A DNA stretch of 14,758 nucleotides from an uncultured Collinsella sp. Its GTDB lineage: Bacteria > Actinomycetota > Coriobacteriia > Coriobacteriales > Coriobacteriaceae. Both the position numbers and the translations under genes were made by a program. Shown here piece by piece: positions 1 through 6,464 of the stretch. Numbering within the stretch: the first letter of the stretch is position 1; every line of letters begins with the position of its first letter. The DNA lies in the NCBI GenBank assembly GCA_900539735.1, contig UQDE01000042.1, forward strand, positions 1 to 14,758, read 5' to 3'. The notes under the pieces were generated by a model. It was not told where the DNA came from. It ran no database searches and saw nothing but the letters and a program-made list of their open reading frames with translations.

Positions 1-431
1 TCTTTTGTAAGTACATCTGTCCGCAGGGTGTGCTCGAGGGCGCCATTCCGCTGGCCATCGCCAATGCCGGCATTCGATCTGCGTTGGGACATCTCTTTAC
101 TTGGAAACTTGCCGTTCTCATTGCCGTGGTAGTGCTGAGCGTTTTGTTCTACCGCCCCTTTTGCAAATGGATTTGTCCACTCGGCGCATTCTATGCGCTC
201 ATGAATAAGGTGTCCCTATTGGGGATCCGGGTCGATGCATGCAAATGCGTCTCGTGCGGCAAGTGCTCAAAGGTTTGTCAGATGGACGTTGATGTGGTCC
301 GCGCGCCCAATCATGCCGAATGCATCCGGTGCGGAAAGTGCATCGGGGCCTGTCCCGTCGATGCCATCAGCTATCGCTATGGCCTGGATGTGTCGGCGGA
401 AAAGCTCCCCTTGACCGTCGATAAAAAGTAA
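1..431 (+). CDS. Membrane 4Fe-4S (NapH/polyferredoxin-like) protein, 3' part
   Basis: The gene is cut by the left window edge. The frame is open from base 3, so no start is visible and the GTG at 30 is probably internal. The visible part has two CxxxCP motifs (FCKYICPQG at the very start and FCKWICPLG near base 165) around a hydrophobic span of about 20 residues. Two ferredoxin-type CxxCxxCxxxC motifs follow, at bases 246-278 and 321-353. This order of membrane-linked CxxxCP motifs and two 4Fe-4S sites is typical of the NapH/YccM-type electron-transfer family, which passes electrons from the quinone pool or cytoplasm to partner redox proteins. The gene lies 29 bases before a thioredoxin-like lipoprotein gene on the same strand, so the two are probably co-transcribed. 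Delivery of reducing power to extracytoplasmic thiols is inference. Family placement is fairly secure; the electron donor and acceptor are unknown. Confidence 0.85.
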   Translation, partial: FCKYICPQGVLEGAIPLAIANAGIRSALGHLFTWKLAVLIAVVVLSVLFYRPFCKWICPLGAFYALMNKVSLLGIRVDACKCVSCGKCSKVCQMDVDVVRAPNHAECIRCGKCIGACPVDAISYRYGLDVSAEKLPLTVDKK

Positions 432-448
432 ACAAGCTTCGACAAAAC

Positions 449-453
449 GGAGG
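449..453 (+). promoter_or_regulatory. Ribosome binding site GGAGG
   Basis: GGAGG lies 7 bases before the ATG at 461 but only 1 base before the in-frame ATG at 455. It therefore decides for 461 as the start of the thioredoxin-like gene. Confidence 0.75.
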
Positions 454-460
454 AATGACC

Positions 461-1432
461 ATGAAGCTTTCTAAGATTGCGGCCCTGTTTATGGTGCCGG
501 TGCTGGCCTTGTGTCTTGTGGCGTGTTCGGCGCCCGGTGGCAACGCGAGCGAATCAACGGGCTCCGATCCTAAGATCGCGGAGCTCATTGCGCAAGATCC
601 AGCCAACGCCGACGAGGCCGCCGAGCTGTATGCGAAGCTCATGCAGAAGGAGAACGATATCCTTTCGAGCGATAATGCGCTGTGGGAAAAGGTATTCAAC
701 GCAGCAAATAAAGAGTCGACAATGATTGAGGACGGCAGCAATTACGGCGATTTCCTGCTCAAGACTATCGACGGCGCCAAGGACGAGTTTACGGCAGATG
801 AGTTTAAGACACTCAAGGCCGGCGCGCAGCAGATCAAGGAGATCGAGGACAAGCTCGAGAGCCTGGAAAAGAAGTTTCCCGGCTGTGGAAGCACGCCGAG
901 TGCAGGCGAGAGTGTCGACGCTTCGGCCGCTGGCATGACGGCTGGTGCCAATGCTTCGAGCGAGGCGACGAAGTTCCCCAGCTTTACGGGCAAGGACCTG
1001 GATGGCAACGACGTGAACAGCGACGAGCTGTTCTCTAAGAACAAGGTTACCGTCATGAACTTCTGGTTCACCACTTGCAAGCCGTGCGTGGGCGAGCTGG
1101 GCGATCTTGAGAGCCTGAATAAGGAGCTTGCTGAGAAGGGCGGCCAGGTCGTGGGTGTCAATTCCTTTACGCTCGATGGCAACAAGGACGAGATTGCAGA
1201 TGCCAAGGACGTGCTGAGCAAGAAGGGCGTGACATATAAGAACGTCTGGTTCAAGTCGGATAGCGAGGCCGGTAAGTTTACGTCAAATCTGTTCTCGTTC
1301 CCGACAACCTACGTTATCGACCAGAACGGCAACATCGTAGGGGAACCCATCGTGGGCGCCATCAGCTCCGCCGAGCAGCGCGCGGCGCTCGACAAGCTTA
1401 TCGACCAGGCGATTGCGAAGAGCGAGCAGTAA
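461..1432 (+). CDS. TlpA/ResA-like thioredoxin lipoprotein
   Basis: The protein has 323 aa from ATG 461, chosen over ATG 455 because of the spacing to GGAGG. It starts with a lipoprotein signal: a basic N-terminus, a hydrophobic stretch and the lipobox LVAC with Cys22, so it should be anchored on the outer face of the membrane. Residues about 33-145 are acidic and helical, with no fold I recognise, and hold one extra Cys (142). A low-complexity Ala/Ser/Gly linker follows, then a TlpA/AhpC-like thioredoxin domain from about 170. The active site is CKPC (Cys206, Cys209) within FWFTTCKPC, with the FPTTYVID segment typical of this family near 280. Family members reduce disulfides in exported proteins or cytochrome c precursors. 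The adjacent 4Fe-4S membrane protein may recharge it (inference). A terminator follows at 1494-1535. The substrate is unknown, and no methionine sulfoxide reductase or cytochrome c gene is in view. Confidence 0.88.
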   Translation: MKLSKIAALFMVPVLALCLVACSAPGGNASESTGSDPKIAELIAQDPANADEAAELYAKLMQKENDILSSDNALWEKVFNAANKESTMIEDGSNYGDFLLKTIDGAKDEFTADEFKTLKAGAQQIKEIEDKLESLEKKFPGCGSTPSAGESVDASAAGMTAGANASSEATKFPSFTGKDLDGNDVNSDELFSKNKVTVMNFWFTTCKPCVGELGDLESLNKELAEKGGQVVGVNSFTLDGNKDEIADAKDVLSKKGVTYKNVWFKSDSEAGKFTSNLFSFPTTYVIDQNGNIVGEPIVGAISSAEQRAALDKLIDQAIAKSEQ

Positions 1433-1447
1433 AGGCTGAGTACACGT

Positions 1448-1480
1448 AATGTGACAAAGGGACAGTCCCTTTGTCACATT
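1448..1480 (+). repeat. 33-bp intergenic palindrome, family A copy 1
   Basis: This is a perfect inverted repeat. AATGTGACAAAGGGAC (1448-1463) and its exact complement (1465-1480) flank one central A. Near-identical copies lie at 4913-4945 and 12678-12710, always just after a gene. The GTG at 1451 opens a frame beginning MTKGQSLCHI that should not be read as a gene. It is probably a REP-like palindromic element, but no associated transposase is in the window. Confidence 0.9.
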
Positions 1481-1493
1481 GTCGATGTTGTGT

Positions 1494-1535
1494 GCGGGAC
1501 GGTGCGCTGTGTGGCGTGCCGTCCCGTTCGTTTTT
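1494..1535 (+). terminator. Rho-independent terminator after the thioredoxin-like gene
   Basis: CGGGACGG (1495-1502) pairs with CCGTCCCG (1519-1526). The stem extends inward through TGCGC/GGCGTG with two G-U pairs to a loop of about 5 bases. TTCGTTTTT follows at 1527-1535. This is a strong GC stem with a T tract, well placed to end the 4Fe-4S/thioredoxin operon before the ABC gene. Confidence 0.75.
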
Positions 1536-1642
1536 GGCGCGGTTCGTTACATTCCCCACTGGTGTCGGCAAAAAATGGGAATAGAGTAGGACAAACGCGT
1601 CGAATACGAACGGCGGGGGAGAGCGGGCGAGGGCGCCCGCGC

Positions 1643-1650
1643 GGGAGAGG
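1643..1650 (+). promoter_or_regulatory. Ribosome binding site GGGAGAGG
   Basis: This purine-rich site ends 9 bases before ATG 1660 but touches the in-frame TTG at 1651. It favours 1660 as the start of the ABC transporter gene. Confidence 0.6.
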
Positions 1651-1659
1651 TTGCCGTCC

Positions 1660-4600
1660 ATGCTGGAGCTCAAAGATATTTGCAAAAGGTACGTCACGCA
1701 GTCGTTTACGCAGGTGGCGCTCGACAGCGTGAGCCTTGCCTTTCGCGATAATGAGTTCGTGGCCATTCTGGGCCCTTCGGGCTCGGGCAAAACTACGATG
1801 CTCAACGTCATCGGCGGGCTGGATCATTTTGACTCGGGCGATCTGCTCATCGACGGTATTTCGACCAAGGACTTCCGCGACCGCGATTGGGACGCCTACC
1901 GCAACAACCGCATCGGCTTTGTGTTCCAGAGCTATAACCTTATTCCGCATCAGACTATTTTGGAAAACGTGGAGTTGGCGCTCACGCTTACGGGCGTGGG
2001 GCATGCCGAGCGTCGCCAGCGTGCGCGCAGGGCGCTTGAGACAGTCGGTCTGGGCGAGCATGTGAACAAGCGCCCGAGCCAGCTTTCGGGCGGACAGATG
2101 CAGCGCGTGGCCATTGCCCGTGCTCTGATCAACGATCCCGAGATCGTGTTGGCAGACGAGCCGACCGGCGCCCTGGACTCAACGACGTCCGTGCAGGTCA
2201 TGGACTTGCTCAAGGACGTTGCGCGCGACCGTCTGGTCATCATGGTCACCCACAATCCCGAGCTGGCGTACCAATACGCCACGCGCATCGTCAACCTGGC
2301 GGACGGCAAGATCACCGACGATTCCGACCCCTTTGATGTTGTCAAGGCCGCGCGTCGCGAGGCCAAGCCTACGCGCAAAACCTCGATGAGCTTTGTGACG
2401 GCGCTGGGGCTTTCTGCCCGCAACCTCATGACCAAGAAGGGCCGTACGGCCATGACGGCCTTTGCGGGGTCGATTGGCATTATCGGCATCGCGGCGATTC
2501 TTGCGCTGTCCAACGGCGTAAACGGCTACATCAAAAAGGTCGAGGAGGATACGCTCTCGAGCTACCCGCTCACCATTTCCAAGCAGGATTACGACCTGTC
2601 GTCCATGATGGGCGGACAGGGGGCCACGGATGGCGAGGCGTCCAACGGTGAGGATTCGTCCGACGACGGTACCGACGGCAAGGCTCAGGGAACCGATAAG
2701 ATTCCCGTGGTCACGGCCGTAAAGGATATGTTTGCGAGCGTTAAGTCCAACGACATGACGAGCTTTAAGGCATGGCTTGACGACGGCGGCGATGGTATCG
2801 ACAAAGAGGTCAACGCCATCCAGTATGGCTACGGCGTGACGCCAGTTGTCTATCGTTCGAGTAAGGGCGACGAGAAGCCCGTCCGGCTGGTGCCCAACGC
2901 TATGACCGAGGCCATGAGCGGAGGCGCAAGTTCGGCGGCAACGGTGAGCATGGAATCCATGGGAACCTCGGTCTTTAACGAGATGATCGACGACCAGAGT
3001 CTGCTCGACAGCCAGTACGATGTCGTCGCTGGCCATTGGCCTACGTCCGCCAACGAAGCCGTGATGGTGCTTTCGAGCCGTGGCACGGTGGGCGATTACA
3101 CGCTCTACAGCATCGGTGCGCTGGATATTGATGAGCTCAATGACCTGGTTAACAGCGCCATGGCGGCCGACGGTGGGGTCGAAACGCCCGAGACCGGCAC
3201 CGACTTTACCTACGACGATGCGCTGTCCACGACGTTTAAGGTGCTGTCGCCGGCCGATGCGTATCGCAAAAACGAAGAGACCGGCATGTGGACCGATATG
3301 TCTGGCGACGCCGACTTTATGGCTGCCAAGGTTGCCGACGGTATTGACGTGCACATTGTGGGCGTGGTGCGACCTAACGAGACCGCCAACGCGAGCGCGT
3401 TGTCTCCGGGCATTGCCTATACGCATGCTCTGACTCGCCAGCTTATGGAGCGTGCTGCCGATTCGCAGATTGTGCAGGAGCAACTCGCCCACCCCGAGAC
3501 GGATGTCTTTACGGGCAAGTCTTTCGATGAGCTGCAAGGCGAGGCCAAACAAGGCGTGGACCTGGGCAGCATGTTCAGCGTGGATGAGGCGGCGCTCAAG
3601 AGTGCGTTCTCGTTCGATACGTCTGCACTCTCGGGTGCGGCCGGCGGTATGGACCTTTCTGGTATCGACTTATCCGGGCTGGACATTGACCTTTCGGGCG
3701 TTGGTAAGGACATCGACTTCAGCGACATCATGGCCAAAGCGCCAGCCCCAGATTTCTCGGGTATCTTTGACGGTCTGGAACTCACGCCCGAGCAAATGCA
3801 GCAGGTGGGAACGCTGGCCAACCAGCTGTTTGAGGGCTTTTTTCAGTCTGATCAGTTTAAGGCGCTGACACCCGATGATCTTAAGGACGCGTCAAAGCTT
3901 GCCGCCGCGTTCTCGGCGTATCTTGAGAGTGATACGGCAGCCCAGCAAATCCTGGCCCAGCTCAAAGCGCTCGGCGGCGATGCCCTGGCCGAGCGCCTGC
4001 GGCAGGCGATGACCGACTATGTGCAAAAGCAGCTGGCTCCGTATCTGCAGCAGGCTATGGATCAGATGATGAAGTCGATCAGCGACCAGATTGCGGCGAC
4101 GGTGTCAGCTCAGCTCAAGGCAGGCACGGCTGGGCTTATGGACCAGATGGCGACGCAGATGTCTTCGAGTTTTGCCAACCTAGCGAGCGCTATGCGTGTG
4201 GATGCGAGCGCCTTTGCCCGCGCCATCCATTTCAACATGGACGCCGAGGACCTGAGTTCGCTCATGATGAGCTATGCCAAGGCTTCGAAGCTCACCTACG
4301 ACAACAATCTGACCACGTTGGGTTATGCGGACGAGGCGGATCCCATCTCGGTCAAGATTTTCCCGCGCGACTTTGAGGCCAAGGAGCGCGTACTCGATCG
4401 CATCGATGCGTACAACAAGCAGGTCAAAGCCGCTGGCCACGATGATCGGGCAATTTCGTACACAGACTACATGGGCATCATCATGGGTTCGGTGACCGAC
4501 ATCGTGAACACCATCAGCTTGGTGCTCATCGCATTCGTGAGTATCAGCCTGGTGGTGAGCTCCATCATGATCGGCATCATCACGTACATCAGCGTGCTGG

Positions 4601-4914
4601 AGCGCAAAAAGGAGATTGGCATTCTGCGCGCGATTGGCGCGTCGAAGCGTAACGTGGCAAACGTGTTCAACGCCGAGACCTTTATCGAGGGCCTCATCGC
4701 CGGCGTCTTTGCCATTGTCGTCGTGGTGGCCGTGAGCTTCCCGGTTAATTCCTGGGCGCTTGCTGCCAAACAAGTACCCAACCTGATGAGCCTACCCGTT
4801 CAGGATGCGCTGGTGCTCATCGCGATTTCGGTGCTGCTGACGGTTGTTGCCGGCCTGCTGCCGGCCCGCAGTGCGTCTAAGAAAGACCCCGTAGAGGCTC
4901 TGCGCTCGGAATAA
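1660..4914 (+). CDS. Fused ABC transporter ATPase/FtsX-type permease with giant extracellular domain
   Basis: The protein has 1084 aa from ATG 1660. Residues 1-225 are a MacB/LolD-type ATPase with Walker A GPSGSGKTT (38-46), Q-loop Gln90, signature LSGGQ (142-146), Walker B ending in Asp-Glu at about 166-167, and switch His198. A linker leads to a first membrane span at about 263-285. Three more spans lie at about 948-972, 1010-1033 and 1048-1070, with the FtsX/MacB-like segment ERKKEIGILRAIGASK between them. Residues about 292-945 should be outside the cell. They hold an Asp/Ser-rich part, a DLSG-type repeat at 665-690, and a Gln/Ala-rich helical part (about 700-900). Four-span FtsX-type transporters usually act as dimers that move or release substrates at the outer membrane face by mechanical coupling. 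Having the ATPase at the N-terminus of the permease matches MacB, but the outer domain is far longer than in MacB. The substrate is unknown; peptide or antimicrobial export, or envelope remodelling, is possible. The stop codon overlaps a palindromic repeat. Confidence 0.92.
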   Translation: MLELKDICKRYVTQSFTQVALDSVSLAFRDNEFVAILGPSGSGKTTMLNVIGGLDHFDSGDLLIDGISTKDFRDRDWDAYRNNRIGFVFQSYNLIPHQTILENVELALTLTGVGHAERRQRARRALETVGLGEHVNKRPSQLSGGQMQRVAIARALINDPEIVLADEPTGALDSTTSVQVMDLLKDVARDRLVIMVTHNPELAYQYATRIVNLADGKITDDSDPFDVVKAARREAKPTRKTSMSFVTALGLSARNLMTKKGRTAMTAFAGSIGIIGIAAILALSNGVNGYIKKVEEDTLSSYPLTISKQDYDLSSMMGGQGATDGEASNGEDSSDDGTDGKAQGTDKIPVVTAVKDMFASVKSNDMTSFKAWLDDGGDGIDKEVNAIQYGYGVTPVVYRSSKGDEKPVRLVPNAMTEAMSGGASSAATVSMESMGTSVFNEMIDDQSLLDSQYDVVAGHWPTSANEAVMVLSSRGTVGDYTLYSIGALDIDELNDLVNSAMAADGGVETPETGTDFTYDDALSTTFKVLSPADAYRKNEETGMWTDMSGDADFMAAKVADGIDVHIVGVVRPNETANASALSPGIAYTHALTRQLMERAADSQIVQEQLAHPETDVFTGKSFDELQGEAKQGVDLGSMFSVDEAALKSAFSFDTSALSGAAGGMDLSGIDLSGLDIDLSGVGKDIDFSDIMAKAPAPDFSGIFDGLELTPEQMQQVGTLANQLFEGFFQSDQFKALTPDDLKDASKLAAAFSAYLESDTAAQQILAQLKALGGDALAERLRQAMTDYVQKQLAPYLQQAMDQMMKSISDQIAATVSAQLKAGTAGLMDQMATQMSSSFANLASAMRVDASAFARAIHFNMDAEDLSSLMMSYAKASKLTYDNNLTTLGYADEADPISVKIFPRDFEAKERVLDRIDAYNKQVKAAGHDDRAISYTDYMGIIMGSVTDIVNTISLVLIAFVSISLVVSSIMIGIITYISVLERKKEIGILRAIGASKRNVANVFNAETFIEGLIAGVFAIVVVVAVSFPVNSWALAAKQVPNLMSLPVQDALVLIAISVLLTVVAGLLPARSASKKDPVEALRSE

Positions 4915-4945
4915 TGTGACAAAGGGGCTGTCCCTTTGCCACATG
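4913..4945 (+). repeat. 33-bp palindrome, family A copy 2 (diverged)
   Basis: It aligns base for base with the copy at 1448-1480, with four differences: A to G at 4927, central A to T at 4929, T to C at 4939 and T to G at 4945. Its first two bases are the last two of the ABC transporter stop codon. It sits between convergent genes (4914 and 4973) and, with the GGGG-CAG-CCCC hairpin at 4952-4962, may stop transcription from both sides, although no T tract follows. Confidence 0.8.
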
Positions 4946-4972
4946 GGGGAAGGGGCAGCCCCCCTCCTGCGC

Positions 4973-6106
4973 CTAGCTCGTTTTACCCATCAACGTGATA
5001 CGGATGCTTGGATGGGTGTACTCGTCAAACTCGTCCTCGGGATCCGTGTCAAACGAGTAATACGCTTTGACGGGGTCGTCGCTCGTCCTGATGGAGATTC
5101 TCTCGTAGAGCGAACCGTTCAAGAAAGCCTGCCTAAACTCTTCGGGGAGCTTTTGCGGTGCTAGGAGCTCGGGGCTCACGGTCTTGACGTCTGCGGTTTG
5201 GACGACAGAGGAAAGCTCGTCAAAGTCGAGCTCGATGCGGGCGAGGTTGTCCTCAAGGCTCGCATCGGGGTCGATTTCTGCTACGTAACTCACTTCCTTG
5301 AGCGTTCCCTTGTTGTCGAAATCCAGGTACGTATAGGTCTTCTGGGTATCGGAGTCGCCGTCGTGCAAGTAGCCGCTGACGTGATAGCCGTAATCTTGAT
5401 ATCGCTCGTAAGGGTCATCGGCAGACACGTACTCGCATGCGGGCTCTAACGTCTTGCGGGCGATGGCGATCTGCTCGGCCGCGGCCGCGGCGTTCTCCTG
5501 CATCTCGGTGTTTCCCTGCGCCAGCTGCGGGATATAGGCACCGCATACGATTGCGAGGGGTAGCGCCACAAGCGCGATGATCCACTTTTTTGCACGGGGG
5601 ATAGGCAAGCCGCAGGCCTCCGCCATGGCCTTTGCGTTAGCGAAGCTCTCGGTAAGCACGTCTGCTGCGGTGGCAACGGCGCCTACGGCAGCGGCGACTT
5701 CTGCCGCGCTGCCCAGATTGCGTGCGGTCTCGTTGTCGCTGTTCTTGAGTAAGCGCGCGGCGGCCTGCGTACCGACAACGCCTGCGATTTGTGCCGAGCG
5801 GTCTTTCTCGGTCTGCTCGACGACGAGTCGGCGCTGCATTTTCTTCCACTGCTTGCCGCGCATACCAAAGCGTGGCGCGAGCGTGCAGTAGCAGAATATG
5901 ACGAGCTCGATGGCGGTGAGCACCAGGGCGGTCATCATACCCGTCTCTTGGAAGCCTTCGTGATGAAAGACGATGTCGTCAATCATTTCGAAGGGAATGA
6001 TCAAAAATGGCAGCACGAATGCCATGGCAAGCGCCGCACCGGCAATCTTGGGGTAGATGCAGTATCGCCGGATGCGCTTGCGTTCTTGTTCGGAAAGTGT
6101 AGCCAT
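4973..6106 (-). CDS. Unrecognised three-span membrane protein with exposed C-terminal domain
   Basis: The protein has 377 aa from ATG 6106. AAGGA on the minus strand (6113-6117) lies 6 bases upstream. The frame stays open further up, but that part has lower G/C at third positions and no site of similar quality. A basic N-terminus is followed by spans at about 20-39 and 57-77. Next comes a segment of about 95 residues, probably cytoplasmic, basic then Ala-rich (VAAAVGAVATAADVL), and a third span at about 174-193. The C-terminal 180 residues are acidic and rich in Tyr, and probably outside the cell. I do not recognise a family or a catalytic motif. It converges with the ABC transporter gene and is divergent from the P-type ATPase gene at 6463. 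The FCYCTLAP segment at the end of span 2 has a frameshifted echo upstream at 6301-6364, suggesting an ancient duplication. Confidence 0.75.
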   Translation of the reverse strand: MATLSEQERKRIRRYCIYPKIAGAALAMAFVLPFLIIPFEMIDDIVFHHEGFQETGMMTALVLTAIELVIFCYCTLAPRFGMRGKQWKKMQRRLVVEQTEKDRSAQIAGVVGTQAAARLLKNSDNETARNLGSAAEVAAAVGAVATAADVLTESFANAKAMAEACGLPIPRAKKWIIALVALPLAIVCGAYIPQLAQGNTEMQENAAAAAEQIAIARKTLEPACEYVSADDPYERYQDYGYHVSGYLHDGDSDTQKTYTYLDFDNKGTLKEVSYVAEIDPDASLEDNLARIELDFDELSSVVQTADVKTVSPELLAPQKLPEEFRQAFLNGSLYERISIRTSDDPVKAYYSFDTDPEDEFDEYTHPSIRITLMGKTS

Positions 6107-6162
6107 TGCCGGTCCTTGGTGTCGTGGCGGTCGTTGCGGCGCGCGGGGCGCGTCAGTCTGGG

Positions 6163-6318
6163 CTAGCGTTGGATAAGAGCATAGAGCAAGATACTCACCG
6201 CAATGAGCAGAAGGCCGATGTCCCCAACCAAGATGAGCGCGAGCAAGGATATCTGCGACGTGGTCACGGCGTTTTTGAGCGGCAACTGGAGCGTAGGCCT
6301 GCTCTGCAGCTCCTTCAC
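6163..6318 (-). CDS. Possible 51-aa single-span membrane peptide
   Basis: A GTG-started frame of 51 codons ends at TAG 6163. The N-terminal 20 residues are polar (MKELQSRPTLQLPLK). About 25 hydrophobic residues follow (ISLLALILVGDIGLLLIAVS and on), ending in QR. An in-frame TAA lies two codons before the GTG, so the GTG is the only likely start. Third codon positions are mostly G or C, unlike the two other frames here, which supports this frame as coding now or in the past. The site before the start (AGGG, 6 bases away) is weak. It could be a real small membrane protein, or the tail of a broken gene whose earlier part is the scrap at 6301-6364. It lies 56 bases before the larger membrane protein gene on the same strand. 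Confidence 0.35.
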   Translation of the reverse strand: MKELQSRPTLQLPLKNAVTTSQISLLALILVGDIGLLLIAVSILLYALIQR

Positions 6319-6364
6319 TGTTTACCCTGCATCCCAAGTGCGGCGCAAGTGAGCAATAGCAAAA
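6301..6364 (-). pseudogene. Frameshifted fragment resembling the 4973-6106 membrane protein
   Basis: On the minus strand this stretch encodes FCYCSLAPHLG, then after a one-base slip MQGKQ, then after another slip KELQS. The intact neighbour encodes FCYCTLAPRFG-MRGKQ-WKKMQ over residues 71-91. A hand alignment of the DNA gives 48 matches over 66 positions with two one-base gaps. This fits decay of a duplicated or related gene. The match is short, so a shared membrane-edge motif in unrelated genes cannot be excluded. Confidence 0.4.
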
Positions 6365-6430
6365 CTTTGTCACGCGTAAAAGCAAGGAAGTCGCAAGGTC
6401 TGGGGCGGGGATGCTGGTATACGCCTCGGA

Positions 6431-6464
6431 TACAATCGAAGCCATGCTAGAAAGAGGCTTCGAT
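6431..6464 (+). promoter_or_regulatory. -10-like TACAAT and 9-bp inverted repeat at the start of the first ATPase gene
   Basis: TACAAT (6431-6436) resembles a -10 box, but no good -35 box lies 16-18 bases upstream. ATCGAAGCC (6435-6443) and GGCTTCGAT (6456-6464) form a perfect 9-bp inverted repeat around 12 bases. The left arm touches the -10 box. The right arm covers the last two bases of the AGAGG ribosome site and the first two of the ATG. It could be a repressor operator, or an RNA hairpin hiding the start if transcription begins further upstream. Confidence 0.35.

Noticed and set aside
1451..1732. GTG-started frames opening with MTKG-SLCH (also at 4916 and 12681)
   Set aside because: The start and first ten codons come from the palindromic repeat, and the rest runs through terminators or real genes in another frame.
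2179..3552. 457-codon open frame on the minus strand inside the ABC gene
   Set aside because: It lies wholly antisense to a gene with full ABC motifs. Such long mirror frames are common in G/C-rich genes, and the product is His/Arg-rich without a recognisable domain.
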